Shown: positions 14,901 through 24,133, numbered from the stretch's first letter. The stretch: 64,000 bases of DNA from Citreicoccus inhibens (GCF_019039035.1 NZ_JAHNZT010000020.1:62001-126000), one strand, 5' to 3'. The notes: generated from the letters alone by a model not told the origin. Program-made: numbers and translations.

Positions 14901-17420
14901 GCTCAAGCGCTGGCCATTGCGGAAGGTCAGGTCCCAACCCATCAGTCGCGAGTTGTAGGTGATGCGCGAGCCAGACCAGGGGCCCGGGTACGTCGTCTCG
15001 AACACCGCGTCCGGGTAGTTCGTGCCGGGCGAGATGCGCTCATAGCGAATGCGCGTGCCGTCGGGATTGACCAGTTCGTACTGCGTGAAGTCGCTCGTGG
15101 GCCTCCAGAGGAACACCTCGTAGTTGGACGTCATGCCGACGCCAAACTGCCGCCGCGTGAGGTCCAGGGAGCGATAGGTGCGCTCCATCCGGATGGGGAC
15201 GATGTCCTGAACGACCAAGTCTACGTCCGTAGTGAGGAATTGGCCGGAGGAAAGCATGACAGGGTCTCCGCCCGTCAGACTTCCCGGGGCCCCCGCGGAT
15301 CCGCCGTTGCACCCGCCGCCACCACCACCTCCTCCTCCGCCGCCACCGCCACAGCATTCCGTGTTGCAGCCGCCGCCCACGGGGGGAGGCGGCGCGTCAG
15401 GGTTGCTGAAGCCGGCGCCGACGAAGCCATACAGGGCCACGCCGTCATCGGGAATGACCTGGCGGGCATCGGCGCTGATGCTGCCCAGTCCATACGCAAT
15501 CCATCCGCTGCCGTTGGCGTCGTAGTTCCAGAAGTTGGCCTTCGCTCCGGGCAACTCGCCGCGATAGTTGGCGTAGTACAATCTGGCGCCGCTGAAGCCC
15601 GGCGTCAGGCCTTCGAAGCGCGCGTCTCCTGGCTGGAGTGTGAAGTACAGCGGCATCTCCAGGTTTGGCAGCGGGAAGGGCGCCTGGTTGATGGGGATGG
15701 GGGTGATGTTGATCTCCGTCAGGATGTTGCCGGCCCGGTCACGCACCACCGTGCCCGGCGGCAGTCGCAGCTCCAGGCCGGGGATGGCCGGAGTGGTCAA
15801 CGCCACCTCCTCGGTGGTGGGGCTGGGCATTGACACGGTGCCCTGAGGATCCAATCGGGGCATCCACACCGTGTGGCCCAGCGGGTTGGTGTGTCCCTCC
15901 TCCACGTCTACATGCATGAAGAAGAGGCCGTAGCGGACGTTGCCGTGGTTGGCGGTCTGGCCATTGACCTCCAGCGTCTGACTGCCGGGCTTGAGGCCCG
16001 CCACGAGGAATCGGCCCTCGGAGTCCGTCTCGGTGGCCACGCCTCGCACCACCACGCGCACGCCCGCCAGCGGCTTGCCGTTGAGGCGCAGCACGCGGCC
16101 GGAGAGCGCGGTGACTCCCGCCGGCGCCTGCAGCGGTTCGACCGGCGTCACCTTCGGCTCGTGCGAGCGCCAGCTGCCAGTGAAGTTCTCCGGGCCCGGC
16201 AGCCACGTCTCCCCATCGTCGAAGAGCGGCCGCTCCGGTGCGCGCCAGTCGTAGCGACCGTTCGCTCCCTTCTTCTCCGTGGGGCGCAGCGAGGCGACGG
16301 GTTGAGCCTTCGCCGCGGCGCGCCCCATCTCTGGCCTGGGCAGCCGGACATCATGGGCGCCCATCCCAGCGGCCAGCGAGGCCGTGGTGAAGCCCACCGT
16401 GGTGAGCGGCAGCGCCGCGTCGGCTTCATCCTTCAGTCCTTGCACATAGAGGGTGTAGGCCGTGGCCGGCAGCAGCGCCTGCTCGGGGCGGATGAAGATG
16501 AGTCGGCCGCTCTCGGCATAGGTGACGTTCGCCTCCACCGCGCCCAGCGGCCCGGAGAGGATGACCGCCTCCGCGTCCCCCGGTAGCACGGGGTGGCTCA
16601 GTCGCACGCTCAGCAGGCTCTGCACGGGCACCGCGTGGGCGCTGTCGCCCGGGATGGAGCCCGCCACGGTCAGCGCGCGGTCCACTTGCAGCAGACGCTC
16701 GCGCTCGGTGGCATCCAGCCGCACAAAGCGCTGCGTGCTCGGGTCGAACAGCTCCGCGGTGGGGGTCGAGCCCGGCGCGTCTCCGCCTGTCAGCAGGACC
16801 CGCCCATCCGGCAGCAGCACGGCCGAGTGCCCCGCGCGAGCTGTCTGCATGCGGGACGACAGCCGCGTTACTTGCAGCGTGCGGGAGTCGAGGACCTCCG
16901 CCGTGTCGCTGGCGGCGCCCCCGTCGGTCTCTCCGCCCGCGAGCAGCACGCGGCCATCGGTCAGCAGGGTGGCTGTATGTCGAGCGCGAGGCGACAGGTG
17001 CACCTCCATGGCGGTGGTGAAGGCCGGGGCCTCGGGCGCGAACCATTCCGCGTTCGTGACGAGTCGTCCGTCCGCGCCACGGCCGCCCGCTACCAGGACG
17101 CGGCCTCCCGGCATCACCGTCGCCGTCTGGCCGAAGCGCGCACGCGCAAGGCCTTGCACGAGCGGTTCGGATGCGGCGCCATCCCGCTGGAGCGCCGCCC
17201 AGGTCGAGGCCTTCTTCGCGTCGCCCCCACCGAGCAGCAGCCACCGACCGTCGGACAGTCGCGTCGCGCTTTGCCCACCGAGGGTTGCGGGTGTGCCCGC
17301 GATGAGCGCCTGGACCGCGTCGCTGGGGACTTCTGCGAAGGGCACCTCGTCCGCGCAGCCCACCATGGCCGCCAGGACCAGGCTGCATGTTGTGATTGAG
17401 AAACGTTTCACTCGAGACAT
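11988..17420 (-). CDS. Kelch/RHS-repeat surface lipoprotein with variable C-terminal tip
   Basis: A protein of 1,810 residues. The ATG at 17,418-17,420 follows a GGGGAG site and gives a lipoprotein signal ending AAMVGC. Residues about 50-235 hold four Kelch-like motifs (DGRWLLLGGG, GGRVLVAGG, DGRVLLAGG, DGRVLLTGG). Next come an Ig-like domain, a carboxypeptidase-regulatory-like domain (LNGKPLAGVRVVVRG), a poly-Gly/Cys linker, and the RHS entry segment (SSGQFLTTDVDLVVQDIVPI). About 20 YD/RHS repeats follow. The RHS core ends with ETGRFLQPEP and NNPLGFVDPDG. After it is a Gly-rich tip of about 125 residues with several Cys, unlike any toxin I know. RHS shells typically enclose and deliver their tip, so a toxin or adhesin tip is possible. 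It starts 35 bases after the TIG/PPC gene. Confidence 0.85.
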   Translation of the reverse strand: MSRVKRFSITTCSLVLAAMVGCADEVPFAEVPSDAVQALIAGTPATLGGQSATRLSDGRWLLLGGGDAKKASTWAALQRDGAASEPLVQGLARARFGQTATVMPGGRVLVAGGRGADGRLVTNAEWFAPEAPAFTTAMEVHLSPRARHTATLLTDGRVLLAGGETDGGAASDTAEVLDSRTLQVTRLSSRMQTARAGHSAVLLPDGRVLLTGGDAPGSTPTAELFDPSTQRFVRLDATERERLLQVDRALTVAGSIPGDSAHAVPVQSLLSVRLSHPVLPGDAEAVILSGPLGAVEANVTYAESGRLIFIRPEQALLPATAYTLYVQGLKDEADAALPLTTVGFTTASLAAGMGAHDVRLPRPEMGRAAAKAQPVASLRPTEKKGANGRYDWRAPERPLFDDGETWLPGPENFTGSWRSHEPKVTPVEPLQAPAGVTALSGRVLRLNGKPLAGVRVVVRGVATETDSEGRFLVAGLKPGSQTLEVNGQTANHGNVRYGLFFMHVDVEEGHTNPLGHTVWMPRLDPQGTVSMPSPTTEEVALTTPAIPGLELRLPPGTVVRDRAGNILTEINITPIPINQAPFPLPNLEMPLYFTLQPGDARFEGLTPGFSGARLYYANYRGELPGAKANFWNYDANGSGWIAYGLGSISADARQVIPDDGVALYGFVGAGFSNPDAPPPPVGGGCNTECCGGGGGGGGGGGGGCNGGSAGAPGSLTGGDPVMLSSGQFLTTDVDLVVQDIVPIRMERTYRSLDLTRRQFGVGMTSNYEVFLWRPTSDFTQYELVNPDGTRIRYERISPGTNYPDAVFETTYPGPWSGSRITYNSRLMGWDLTFRNGQRLSFNHAHRLAEVADPHGNVVLITRQNGTSGPITRIDGPSGRWVEFTIDTNSLTTQAKDSGGRVVAYAYDTQGRLLQVTDAAGGTRKYTYNASNFMATVVDEENRLVIQNEYGSRGRVSKQTLVDGSTFEFTYTPNLVVQCYPNGPCDVRDGEQVIRTEVKDRAGLVRRVDFNSGYIVRDAYPAGRPEERVTTFDVAPTNGRRVATTDFAGRRTEYVHDARGNVTQATHLAGTPNAVTMQYTYTADNKLTSVRDELGHLTVYRYDEAGNLARVEDPTGRVSEYTHDSQGRLTSVRIGTDGAITYGYEGADLVALTDAGGRTTEFIRDALGRMVARRSPGGQVDRYQYDARDRLTRHTNPLGHATAFTYDKTGKFTRVKDPRGKETLYSYNALGQLTERMDPLGRTEAFGYDLAGRLTSFRDRKGQVSGWNYNAAGRLTSRGFGATATSPQAFTNSLSYAYDSVQRLNRVEDSLGPVVTFTYDPLDRLVENVTPNGAVGYTYDAANRLTGVSAPGQALGVYAYDDAGRLTTITQGSRTVAFTYDASGRRASTTLPGGVTQRYTYDASGTLTRIEYSRGTTVLGDLSYGFDANGDRVSTGGTFARTGLPQSVAGAVYDAASQLTTWKGRTLTYDANGNLVSDGLKNYTWDVRGHLERVSDSLATLAEFAYEPMGRRSRKTVAGVSTDYLYSGANTIEERSNGVSTQLLTGLGMDEAYSRQSPSGTHDFLTDVLGSTVALSDDAGALSAEYSYEPYGASTHTGSAAGNTRTFTGREEDGTGLHYFRNRYYDAETGRFLQPEPLLRSPTYVAQMALQGRAVPAYGYAQNNPLGFVDPDGLASRCPGGFWIGAPIALGEVTIGGFGGLGFGGIYNCTSAPFTVAVTSVCGFAAVPPGDWKKPHLGCGVGFGWVTDTHTLADFEGWSAGGFISAGAGVGVTGFVEGHDILHPDTYGAVIGPGAGFSMGPLGCKTWAWEL

Positions 17421-17455
17421 GACTCTCCCCATGGGGAATTTGGAAGAAACCGGGC

Positions 17456-20400
17456 TCACCGCTTCACCTCCGCTCGAGCCGGCGCGAGTGCCGTGGTCCG
17501 GGTATTCACCCGCATCGAGAATTGACCAGTGTTGGTTCCGTACGGGTCGACGGTGAGGACGTAGCTGCCCGCCGTGGTCGTGGTGAAATTCACCGTGGAC
17601 GTCTGGTTGGGATAGGCGGTGGCGCTCGTCAGTTGGGTGCCATCCGGCTTGAGGACGCGGACGCTGGCGTAGTTGGCGAAAGTTCCGCCCGACACCACCA
17701 GCGATAGGTTGGCATTCGCTCCCGCTGTGAAGCTGTAGCGGCCGTCCTGGCCAATGCGCGAGGTGTTGAAGGTGACGGCGGCTCCGTCCACCAACACCGT
17801 GTCCTCCAGCGTGCGAGACAGCAACAGCCCCACTGACGCAGTGGCCGTTCCGGGCGGGTCCATGGTGATGGAGTACGTGCCCGTCACGGGCAGCACCGGA
17901 AGGTTGCAGTTGCCCGGCGCGTTGTAGCCCCCGCAGCCCACGAGCGAGCTGCCGTCCGGCTTCAGGACGCTGATGGAGATGTACTGGCTGGCGGGTACCG
18001 TGTTGAGGCTCGACACGCCGAGGCCCAGCCGATCTCCCGCGGTACCCGTGAAGGTGTAGCGCCCGTTCTGTCCCGCCCCGAGGCTCACCGTCGTGACGTC
18101 AGCGTCAATCGTGCCCGCGCTGCCGCTGGCCTCTTGAACCAACCGGAGGCTGAGTTGGCCAATGTTGGCGGCATTCGGGTCAACGGTGATGGTGTACGTG
18201 CCCGCGGTGGCGGCGGTGAAGTCCAGCGTGTAGCCCTGGTTGGGATAGACGCTGGTGTTCGTCAGCAGGTTGCCATCTGGCTTGAGGACGCGGACGCTGG
18301 CGTAGTTGGCGAACGTGCTGCTCGACACCACCAGCGTCAGGTTGGCGCCGACCGCCGCCGTGAAGCTGTAGCGGCCGTCCTGGCCAATGCGTGAGGTGTT
18401 GAAGGTGACGGCGGCTCCATCCACCAACACCGTGTCCTCCAGCGTGCGAGACAGCAACAGCCCCACTGACGCAGTGGCCGTTCCGGGCGGGTCCATGGTG
18501 ATGGCATACGTGCCTGTCACCGGGAGCACCGGAAGGTTGCAGTTGCCCGGCGCGTTGTAGCCTCCGCAGCTCATCAGCGAGCTGCCGTCCGGCTTCAGGA
18601 CGTTGATGGAGACGTACTGGCTGGCGGGCACCGTGGTGACGCTCGACACGCCCAGGCCCAGCCGATCTCCGGCGGTGCCCGTGAAGGTGTAGCGCCCGTT
18701 CTGTCCCGCCCCGAGGCTCACCGTCGTGACGTCAGCGTCAATCGTGCCCGCGCTGCCGCTGGCCTCCTGAACCAATCGGAGGCTGAGTTGGCCAATGTTG
18801 GCGGCATTCGGGTCAACGGTGATGGTGTACGTGCCCGCGGTGGCGGTGGTGAAGTCCAGCGTGTAGCCCTGGTTGGGATAGACGCTGGTGTTCGTCAGTT
18901 GGGTGCCATCCGGCTTGAGGACGCGGACGCTGGCGTAGTTGGCGAACGTGCTGCTCGACACCACCAGCGTCAGATTGGCGCCGACCGCCGCCGTGAAGCT
19001 GTAGCGGCCGTCCTGGCCAATGCGCGAGGTGTTGAAGGTGACGGCGGCTCCATCCACCAACACCGTGTCCTCCAGCGTGCGAGACAGCAACAGCCCCACT
19101 GAAGCAGTGGCCGTTCCGGGCGGGTCCATGGTGATGGAGTACGTGCCCGTCACGGGCAGCACCGGAAGGTTGCAGTTGCCCGGCGCGTTGTAGCCTCCGC
19201 AGCTCATCAGCGAGCTGCCGTCCGGCTTCAGGACGTTGATGGAGACGTACTGGCTGGCGGGCACCGTGGTGACGCTCGACACGCCGAGGCCCAGCCGATC
19301 TCCCGCGGTGCCCGTGAAGGTGTAGCGCCCGTTCTGTCCCGCCCCGAGGCTCACCGTCGTGACGTCAGCGTCAATCGTGCCCGCGCTGCCGCTGGCCTCC
19401 TGAACCAACCGGAGGCTGAGTTGGCCAATGTTGGCGGCATTCGGGTCAACGGTGATGGTGTACGTGCCCGCGGTGGCGGCGGTGAAGTCCAGCGTGTAGC
19501 TCTGGTTGGGATAGACGCTGGTGTTCGTCAGCAGGTTGCCATCTGGCTTGAGGACGCGGACGCTGGCGTAGTTGGCGAACGTGCTGCTCGACACCACCAG
19601 CGTCAGATTGGCGCCGACCGCCGCCGTGAAGCTGTAGCGGCCGTCCTGGCCAATGCGTGAGGTGTTGAAGGTGACGGCGGCTCCGTCCACCAACACCGTG
19701 TCCTCCAGCGTGCGAGACAGCAGCAGCCCCACTGAAGCAGTGGCCGTTCCGGACGGGTCCACCGTGATGGAGTACGTGCCCGTCACGGGCAATACCGGCA
19801 GGTTGCAGTTGCCGGGTGCGTTGAAGCTCCCGCAGCTCACGAGCGAGCTGCCATCGGGCCTCAGGACGCTGATGGAGATGTACTGGCTGGCGGGCACCGT
19901 GCTGAGGCTCGACATGCCCAGGCCCAGCCGATCTCCGGCGGTGCCCGTGAAGGTGTAGCGCCCGTTCTGCCCCGCTCCGAGGCTCACGGTCGTGGCGTCA
20001 CCGTCAATCGTGCCCGCGCTGCCGCTGGCCTCCTGAACCAAGCGGAGGCTGAGTTGACCCGTGTTGGCGCTATACGGGTCAATGGTGATGGCGTAGGTGC
20101 CCGCGGTGGCAGCGGTGAAGTCCAGCGTGTAGCTCTGATTGGGATAGGCGGTTGTGTTCGTCAGTTGGTTGCCATCCGGTTTGAAGACGCGCACGGTGGC
20201 GTTATTGGCGAACGTGCCGCCTGACAGCACGAGCGTCAGGTTGGCACCGGCCCCCGCCGTGAAGCTGTAGTTGCCGTCCTGTCCAATTCGCGTGGTGGTG
20301 AAGGTGACGGCGTCCCCGTCTACCTGCACGGTGTCTTCCAGCGTGTGAGACAGCAGCAAGCCCGCAGAAGCCGTGGCCGTCCCCGGTGGATCAATCACGA

Positions 20401-21790
20401 CGATGTACGTGCCCGTCACCGGCAGCACCGGCAGGTTGCAGTTGCCCGGCGCGTTGTAGCTTCCGCAGTTCACGAGCGTGCTGCCGTCTGGCTTCAGGAC
20501 GGTGGCGGCGACGTACTGACTGGCGGGTACCGTGCTGACGCTCGAGACGCCCAGTCCCAGCCGCTCTCCCGCGATCCCGGAGAAGGTGTAGCGCGCGTTC
20601 TGTCCCGCCCGTCCCGAAAAGCTCGTGGGGGCGCCGTCCTTCTCCATCGTGCCCGTCGCGGCGCGAACCAGCGAGAGCGACGCGCTGAAGCCCGTCGTCG
20701 GGTTTCCAGGTCGCAACACGGCGGTCCAGACACCATCCTGGAGCGCCGCCGGGAGATCGAAGACCCCGCCCGCGGCGGCAACGCTGAAATTGGTGACGAG
20801 TGCGCCGGTGGAGTCATAGATGCGCAGGCTCCCGGAGGCCGTGCCTCCAAGGGTCACCGCGGTCACCACGAGGCTCACCTGTTCCCCACGCGCCACCGGG
20901 AAGGTCAGCAGCGCTTTGCGTGTCGCATCCGCCAGCGTGATGTCCACCGGAGCCCCATCCACCGCCGGCTGCATCCGCGTATCCGAGCCGCTCGGCAGCT
21001 CAGTCGTCGGAAGCACCATGAAGTCCTCCGTGCTGGTCGCGCTGCCGTAGGGGGTCGAGACTCGCACTCGCCCTGTCGCTCCCAGCCTCGACACCGTCGC
21101 CTCCAACTGCGTGGAGGTGGCGGACACGACGTACGCTTGCACGTTGCCGATGAAGACCCGGTTGTTGATGAGGTCAGGATTGAAGTCCGTCCCTGCGATC
21201 GTGACCTTGGTTCCCGTCGCTCCGCCCACGGGGGTGAAGCCTGTGATGACAGGGGCCGGGGCGGGGGCCATCACCACGAAGTCGCTGTCGCTGGTGGCCG
21301 TCTTTCCATGGGCCTCCACGCTCAGCTTGCCAGTCGTGGCTCCCGTGGGCACCGTGACCACGAGCTTCTGTGCGCTCGCCGCGTTGACCGTCGCATTCAC
21401 GCCGTTGAGGCGCACCGTGTTGTTGGCGGGAGTGGGGTCGAAGCCCGTTCCAGTCATGGTCACCACGGAGCCCGGCGGGCCCACGTTGGGCGTGAACTCG
21501 AAGATGCCCAGGTCGGTGGCTGCAAGGCGTTTGATCTCGAGGATGTTGCCGCCCTCGTCATAGACATACTGGGCGCTGGCTCCCTGGCTGTCATAGACAG
21601 CCACCAGTCGCCGGGCCTCGTCATAGGCATACTGAATGGGAGGCCCCGCGTCCGTGGAGCCGAGGGATTGCGCCACCCGATCGGGTTGAGGTGAGGGGGG
21701 AGAGAGATTCTCGCCGCCGCATGCGGCGAGCAGGAGGGCACACCAGAGCACACGAATGCCCAGGCGGCGCTCCATGGTGGAACGCTTCAC
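17456..21790 (-). CDS. TIG and PPC-like tandem-repeat lipoprotein
   Basis: A 1,444-residue surface lipoprotein. It starts with GTG at 21,788-21,790, seven bases after an AAGGAG site. The signal ends LLLAACGG (lipobox LAAC). Residues about 50-90 contain two YD-type motifs (YAYDEARRLVAVYDSQG, YVYDEGGNILEIKR) related to RHS repeats. Two IPT/TIG Ig-like domains follow (about 97-175 and 185-262; GPPGSVVTMTGTGF, GGATGTKVTIAGTDF). The rest is about ten beta-sandwich modules resembling bacterial pre-peptidase C-terminal (PPC) domains, arranged in pairs that repeat every 211 residues. These are binding or adhesion modules by family; no catalytic site is seen. It sits between the peroxidase (27 bases upstream) and the RHS gene (35 bases downstream). 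Confidence 0.82.
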   Translation of the reverse strand: MKRSTMERRLGIRVLWCALLLAACGGENLSPPSPQPDRVAQSLGSTDAGPPIQYAYDEARRLVAVYDSQGASAQYVYDEGGNILEIKRLAATDLGIFEFTPNVGPPGSVVTMTGTGFDPTPANNTVRLNGVNATVNAASAQKLVVTVPTGATTGKLSVEAHGKTATSDSDFVVMAPAPAPVITGFTPVGGATGTKVTIAGTDFNPDLINNRVFIGNVQAYVVSATSTQLEATVSRLGATGRVRVSTPYGSATSTEDFMVLPTTELPSGSDTRMQPAVDGAPVDITLADATRKALLTFPVARGEQVSLVVTAVTLGGTASGSLRIYDSTGALVTNFSVAAAGGVFDLPAALQDGVWTAVLRPGNPTTGFSASLSLVRAATGTMEKDGAPTSFSGRAGQNARYTFSGIAGERLGLGVSSVSTVPASQYVAATVLKPDGSTLVNCGSYNAPGNCNLPVLPVTGTYIVVIDPPGTATASAGLLLSHTLEDTVQVDGDAVTFTTTRIGQDGNYSFTAGAGANLTLVLSGGTFANNATVRVFKPDGNQLTNTTAYPNQSYTLDFTAATAGTYAITIDPYSANTGQLSLRLVQEASGSAGTIDGDATTVSLGAGQNGRYTFTGTAGDRLGLGMSSLSTVPASQYISISVLRPDGSSLVSCGSFNAPGNCNLPVLPVTGTYSITVDPSGTATASVGLLLSRTLEDTVLVDGAAVTFNTSRIGQDGRYSFTAAVGANLTLVVSSSTFANYASVRVLKPDGNLLTNTSVYPNQSYTLDFTAATAGTYTITVDPNAANIGQLSLRLVQEASGSAGTIDADVTTVSLGAGQNGRYTFTGTAGDRLGLGVSSVTTVPASQYVSINVLKPDGSSLMSCGGYNAPGNCNLPVLPVTGTYSITMDPPGTATASVGLLLSRTLEDTVLVDGAAVTFNTSRIGQDGRYSFTAAVGANLTLVVSSSTFANYASVRVLKPDGTQLTNTSVYPNQGYTLDFTTATAGTYTITVDPNAANIGQLSLRLVQEASGSAGTIDADVTTVSLGAGQNGRYTFTGTAGDRLGLGVSSVTTVPASQYVSINVLKPDGSSLMSCGGYNAPGNCNLPVLPVTGTYAITMDPPGTATASVGLLLSRTLEDTVLVDGAAVTFNTSRIGQDGRYSFTAAVGANLTLVVSSSTFANYASVRVLKPDGNLLTNTSVYPNQGYTLDFTAATAGTYTITVDPNAANIGQLSLRLVQEASGSAGTIDADVTTVSLGAGQNGRYTFTGTAGDRLGLGVSSLNTVPASQYISISVLKPDGSSLVGCGGYNAPGNCNLPVLPVTGTYSITMDPPGTATASVGLLLSRTLEDTVLVDGAAVTFNTSRIGQDGRYSFTAGANANLSLVVSGGTFANYASVRVLKPDGTQLTSATAYPNQTSTVNFTTTTAGSYVLTVDPYGTNTGQFSMRVNTRTTALAPARAEVKR
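17500..20640 (-). repeat. About five tandem 633-bp coding repeats
   Basis: The landmark GGCCTCYTGA recurs at 18,128, 18,761, 19,394 and 20,027, exactly 633 bases apart, so each unit encodes 211 residues (two PPC-like modules) in frame. Adjacent central units are nearly identical over long stretches. The outer units are more diverged. This points to recent duplication or gene conversion, and to variable copy number by recombination. Confidence 0.9.
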
Positions 21791-21817
21791 GGGAAACTCC
21801 TTTTCTGTCTACGCGGG

Positions 21818-22867
21818 TTAACGAACGGTAGGCGCCGCGGCCGTTCTGCCCGGAGGCGTTCCGGGACTCGTCAGCGCCTGAAGGAACTCGACGAGGTCCA
21901 TACGCTCGGCAGGGGTCAGGTCCCCCACCCGCAGGCCCTCGTTGACGCGGTAGTACAGCTCTCGCTCGACTGCCTGGGCCAGCGTGGGGACGCTGCCGTC
22001 GTGCATGTAGGGGGCCGTCACGGCGACGTTGCGCAGAGAGGGCGTGCGGAATCGGCCAATGTCCGCCGTCCGCAGGGTGGCCACGTAGCGCCCCAGTGCC
22101 GCGACCTCCACGCGCGCTGGCACCGCGGCACGTCGAGCCTCGGAGGGCATGCGCGCGGCGTCTCGCGCGGCAGCCGCCAGCCGAGGCACGAGCGCGGGGA
22201 GCACCTCGCCGGCATGGTATGCGCCGTCCGTCAGGGCACCTTCTTCCAATCGGTGGCAGCGAGCACAGCCGGCACGTCCGGAGAACAGGGCCAGTCCGCG
22301 GCGTTGAGCGGGACGGAGGGCCTCGATGTCACCTGCCAGGTAACGGTCGAAGGCGGAGGGCGCAGGGACCAGCCCGCGGACATAGCTTGCAAGCGCTTGA
22401 GCCACCCGCTCCGGCGTCACTTCTCCGCCGGGAAAGACACGCGCAAAGCCGGCCGCATGACGTGCACGCACTATCGCGACAGCGGCGTTCATGTCTGCGA
22501 AGCCATGTTCCTCGGGCGTGGTGAGCGGGTCGATGACCAGTTCTTCCAGCGATGCGCGGCGCCCATCCCAGAACAGCTCGCGAAGCCGCCCCGCGCCCAT
22601 CAACCCCGGAGCGTTGCGAGTCCCCCGACGACCAAGCACGCCAGCCGTCACGGATTGACTGTCGGCGAACGCGGCATCAGGCCGATGACAGGTCGCGCAA
22701 GCCACCGTGCCATCGGCGCTCAAGGCGGTGTCGAAGAAGAGGGCCTCGCCCAGCGCCGCGGCGGCTCGGGAGCTGGTGGGGGCCGGCTGCCCCTCGGCGA
22801 AAGCCAAGACGGGTGTGACGAGGAGGATTCCCGCCCAGATGGCGCTCCCGCACAGCGCTCGGATCAT
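21818..22867 (-). CDS. Di-haem cytochrome c peroxidase family protein
   Basis: Exported protein of 349 residues in the cytochrome c peroxidase/MauG family. The ATG at 22,867 gives a signal peptide (WAGILLVTPVLAFA); the much longer open frame upstream has no support. Two c-type haem sites are present, CATCH at about residue 57 and CARCH at about residue 200. They are flanked by family motifs: GEALFFDTALS, GRRGTRNAPGL, LFWDGRRASLEELVIDPL and, near the end, FRTPSLRNVAVTAPYMHDG. It could reduce peroxide or oxidise a partner in the periplasm. It is the first gene of a run with the TIG/PPC and RHS lipoproteins. A role in modifying those surface proteins is a speculation from position. Confidence 0.88.
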   Translation of the reverse strand: MIRALCGSAIWAGILLVTPVLAFAEGQPAPTSSRAAAALGEALFFDTALSADGTVACATCHRPDAAFADSQSVTAGVLGRRGTRNAPGLMGAGRLRELFWDGRRASLEELVIDPLTTPEEHGFADMNAAVAIVRARHAAGFARVFPGGEVTPERVAQALASYVRGLVPAPSAFDRYLAGDIEALRPAQRRGLALFSGRAGCARCHRLEEGALTDGAYHAGEVLPALVPRLAAAARDAARMPSEARRAAVPARVEVAALGRYVATLRTADIGRFRTPSLRNVAVTAPYMHDGSVPTLAQAVERELYYRVNEGLRVGDLTPAERMDLVEFLQALTSPGTPPGRTAAAPTVR

Positions 22868-24079
22868 GGGCAATACCCGCCCAAGACACTGGGGCGCCTG
22901 CGGCCCGCTGCTCCCAGGCGCTGCGCCTATCTGTCGCTCGACGTGCAGTGGATGAGGAATGAACAAGGCTGTGGCCCAGGGCAACCCAGGAGGCGAGGGG
23001 GATACTCCAGACAGACGCCGAGGCGGAGCAAGCGAGGGCGAGAACCGTGCATATGTCCTGCGGAGGAGCGCGGACGACGATGTTCGACTTCGACGTGTTC
23101 GCATGAGTGTGTGTAGAGACAGACGGTGGGGCTGGCTCACGGATACGATGCGAGGAGTCCCTCCAGGCTGCGAGGTGTGGAGATTCAGGTCGCCCGGGAG
23201 AATTGAGCCAGGTTTCTACTGAGAGTCGCTTGGGCGGAGCCCCGCGCGTGCTGCGTCGGCACAGGCCGAGCGCACTGTTTGGGTTGCCCCGTCCGCGCCC
23301 CTTGTCGATTCCTTCGCTCCAGTTCTCCCCCCCCGCGACATGACTGCTTCCCGCCTATACGCCGCCAGTGGGGAAGTCTGGCTATTTCTACCAGTCAGGA
23401 GATTGTCCTTGACCCGATGCGCGCTTTTGCCGAATGGCCGGAGCTTGAGAGGTTCCAGTTGAGCGGGACAGGCACACCGATGCCGCGGTGGAATCTGCTG
23501 CGTGAGGAGTGGGGGCGGGGATGTTGGAGGTGCCCCCGTCAACTCGGACAGGTCGGGCTGCTCACTCGCGGCGAGGGATGCATGACCTGGGCGCTGTCAT
23601 TGGGACAGGTCCCGGGTCGCGCCCTGGCAGGGGACAGCGTCTCCGATGTGAACGGGTCGCGGGTCGTCTTCGCCGGAGGACGACTGTGTACAGGGTTGAG
23701 GCGCACCTGGCTTGCGGGCAGTCACTTGCTCGCGTCGCGCGAGGATCGACGGGAGTCGATGACGCACTCGGTGCGTGACGCGAAGTGACGTTCAAGCGCC
23801 GTGGGGCAACAAGAGCGCGATCCCTTGTTGCGCTTCATCTCCAACGAGACGGTGACCGGCGGCTTCGAGACACGGCTCATCCACTCTGGAGGAAAGCCCG
23901 CAGGTGCCGCGCACACGGCCGCGCCAGCGCGTAGCGAATCGCCGCCGGCGCTTGCTGTTCGTGGCCTTGGGCATCCTTCGGTGTCTCGAGGGTATTCGTC
24001 GCGCCGGCCCATGTCGCGCCGGAGACGCCCACGCAGAACGGCGCCGATGCTGCTTGCTGTTGCCTGGACTGCACGTGTG
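22868..24079. other. Gene-poor stretch between peroxidase and dehalogenase genes
   Basis: About 1.2 kb in which I see no gene I can support. Open frames here (for example 23,279-23,788 plus and 23,792-24,100 minus) have unnatural composition, no ribosome site and no recognisable domain. The right part presumably carries nothing but 3' flanking DNA of the dehalogenase gene; the left part holds the promoter of the peroxidase operon. It is somewhat less GC-biased than its neighbours and may be the remains of deleted genes. Confidence 0.5.
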
Positions 24080-24111
24080 CATGCCCGCCCGTGATGGCAC
24101 GGGCGGGCATG
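24080..24111 (-). terminator. 14-bp perfect hairpin after the dehalogenase gene
   Basis: CATGCCCGCCCGTG and CACGGGCGGGCATG pair perfectly around an ATGG loop, 22 bases past the stop of the dehalogenase gene. No T tract follows. It is a strong candidate terminator or 3' stabiliser. Confidence 0.65.
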
Positions 24112-24133
24112 ATGGATTCAGCGTGTGCTGTAC

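Noticed and set aside
17500-20640. Regular repeats suggesting a CRISPR array
   Set aside because: The period is 633 bases and the repeats are in-frame coding modules without spacers.
23279-23788. Plus-strand open frame of 169 codons in the gene-poor gap
   Set aside because: No ribosome site, no domain and unnatural composition; probably chance.
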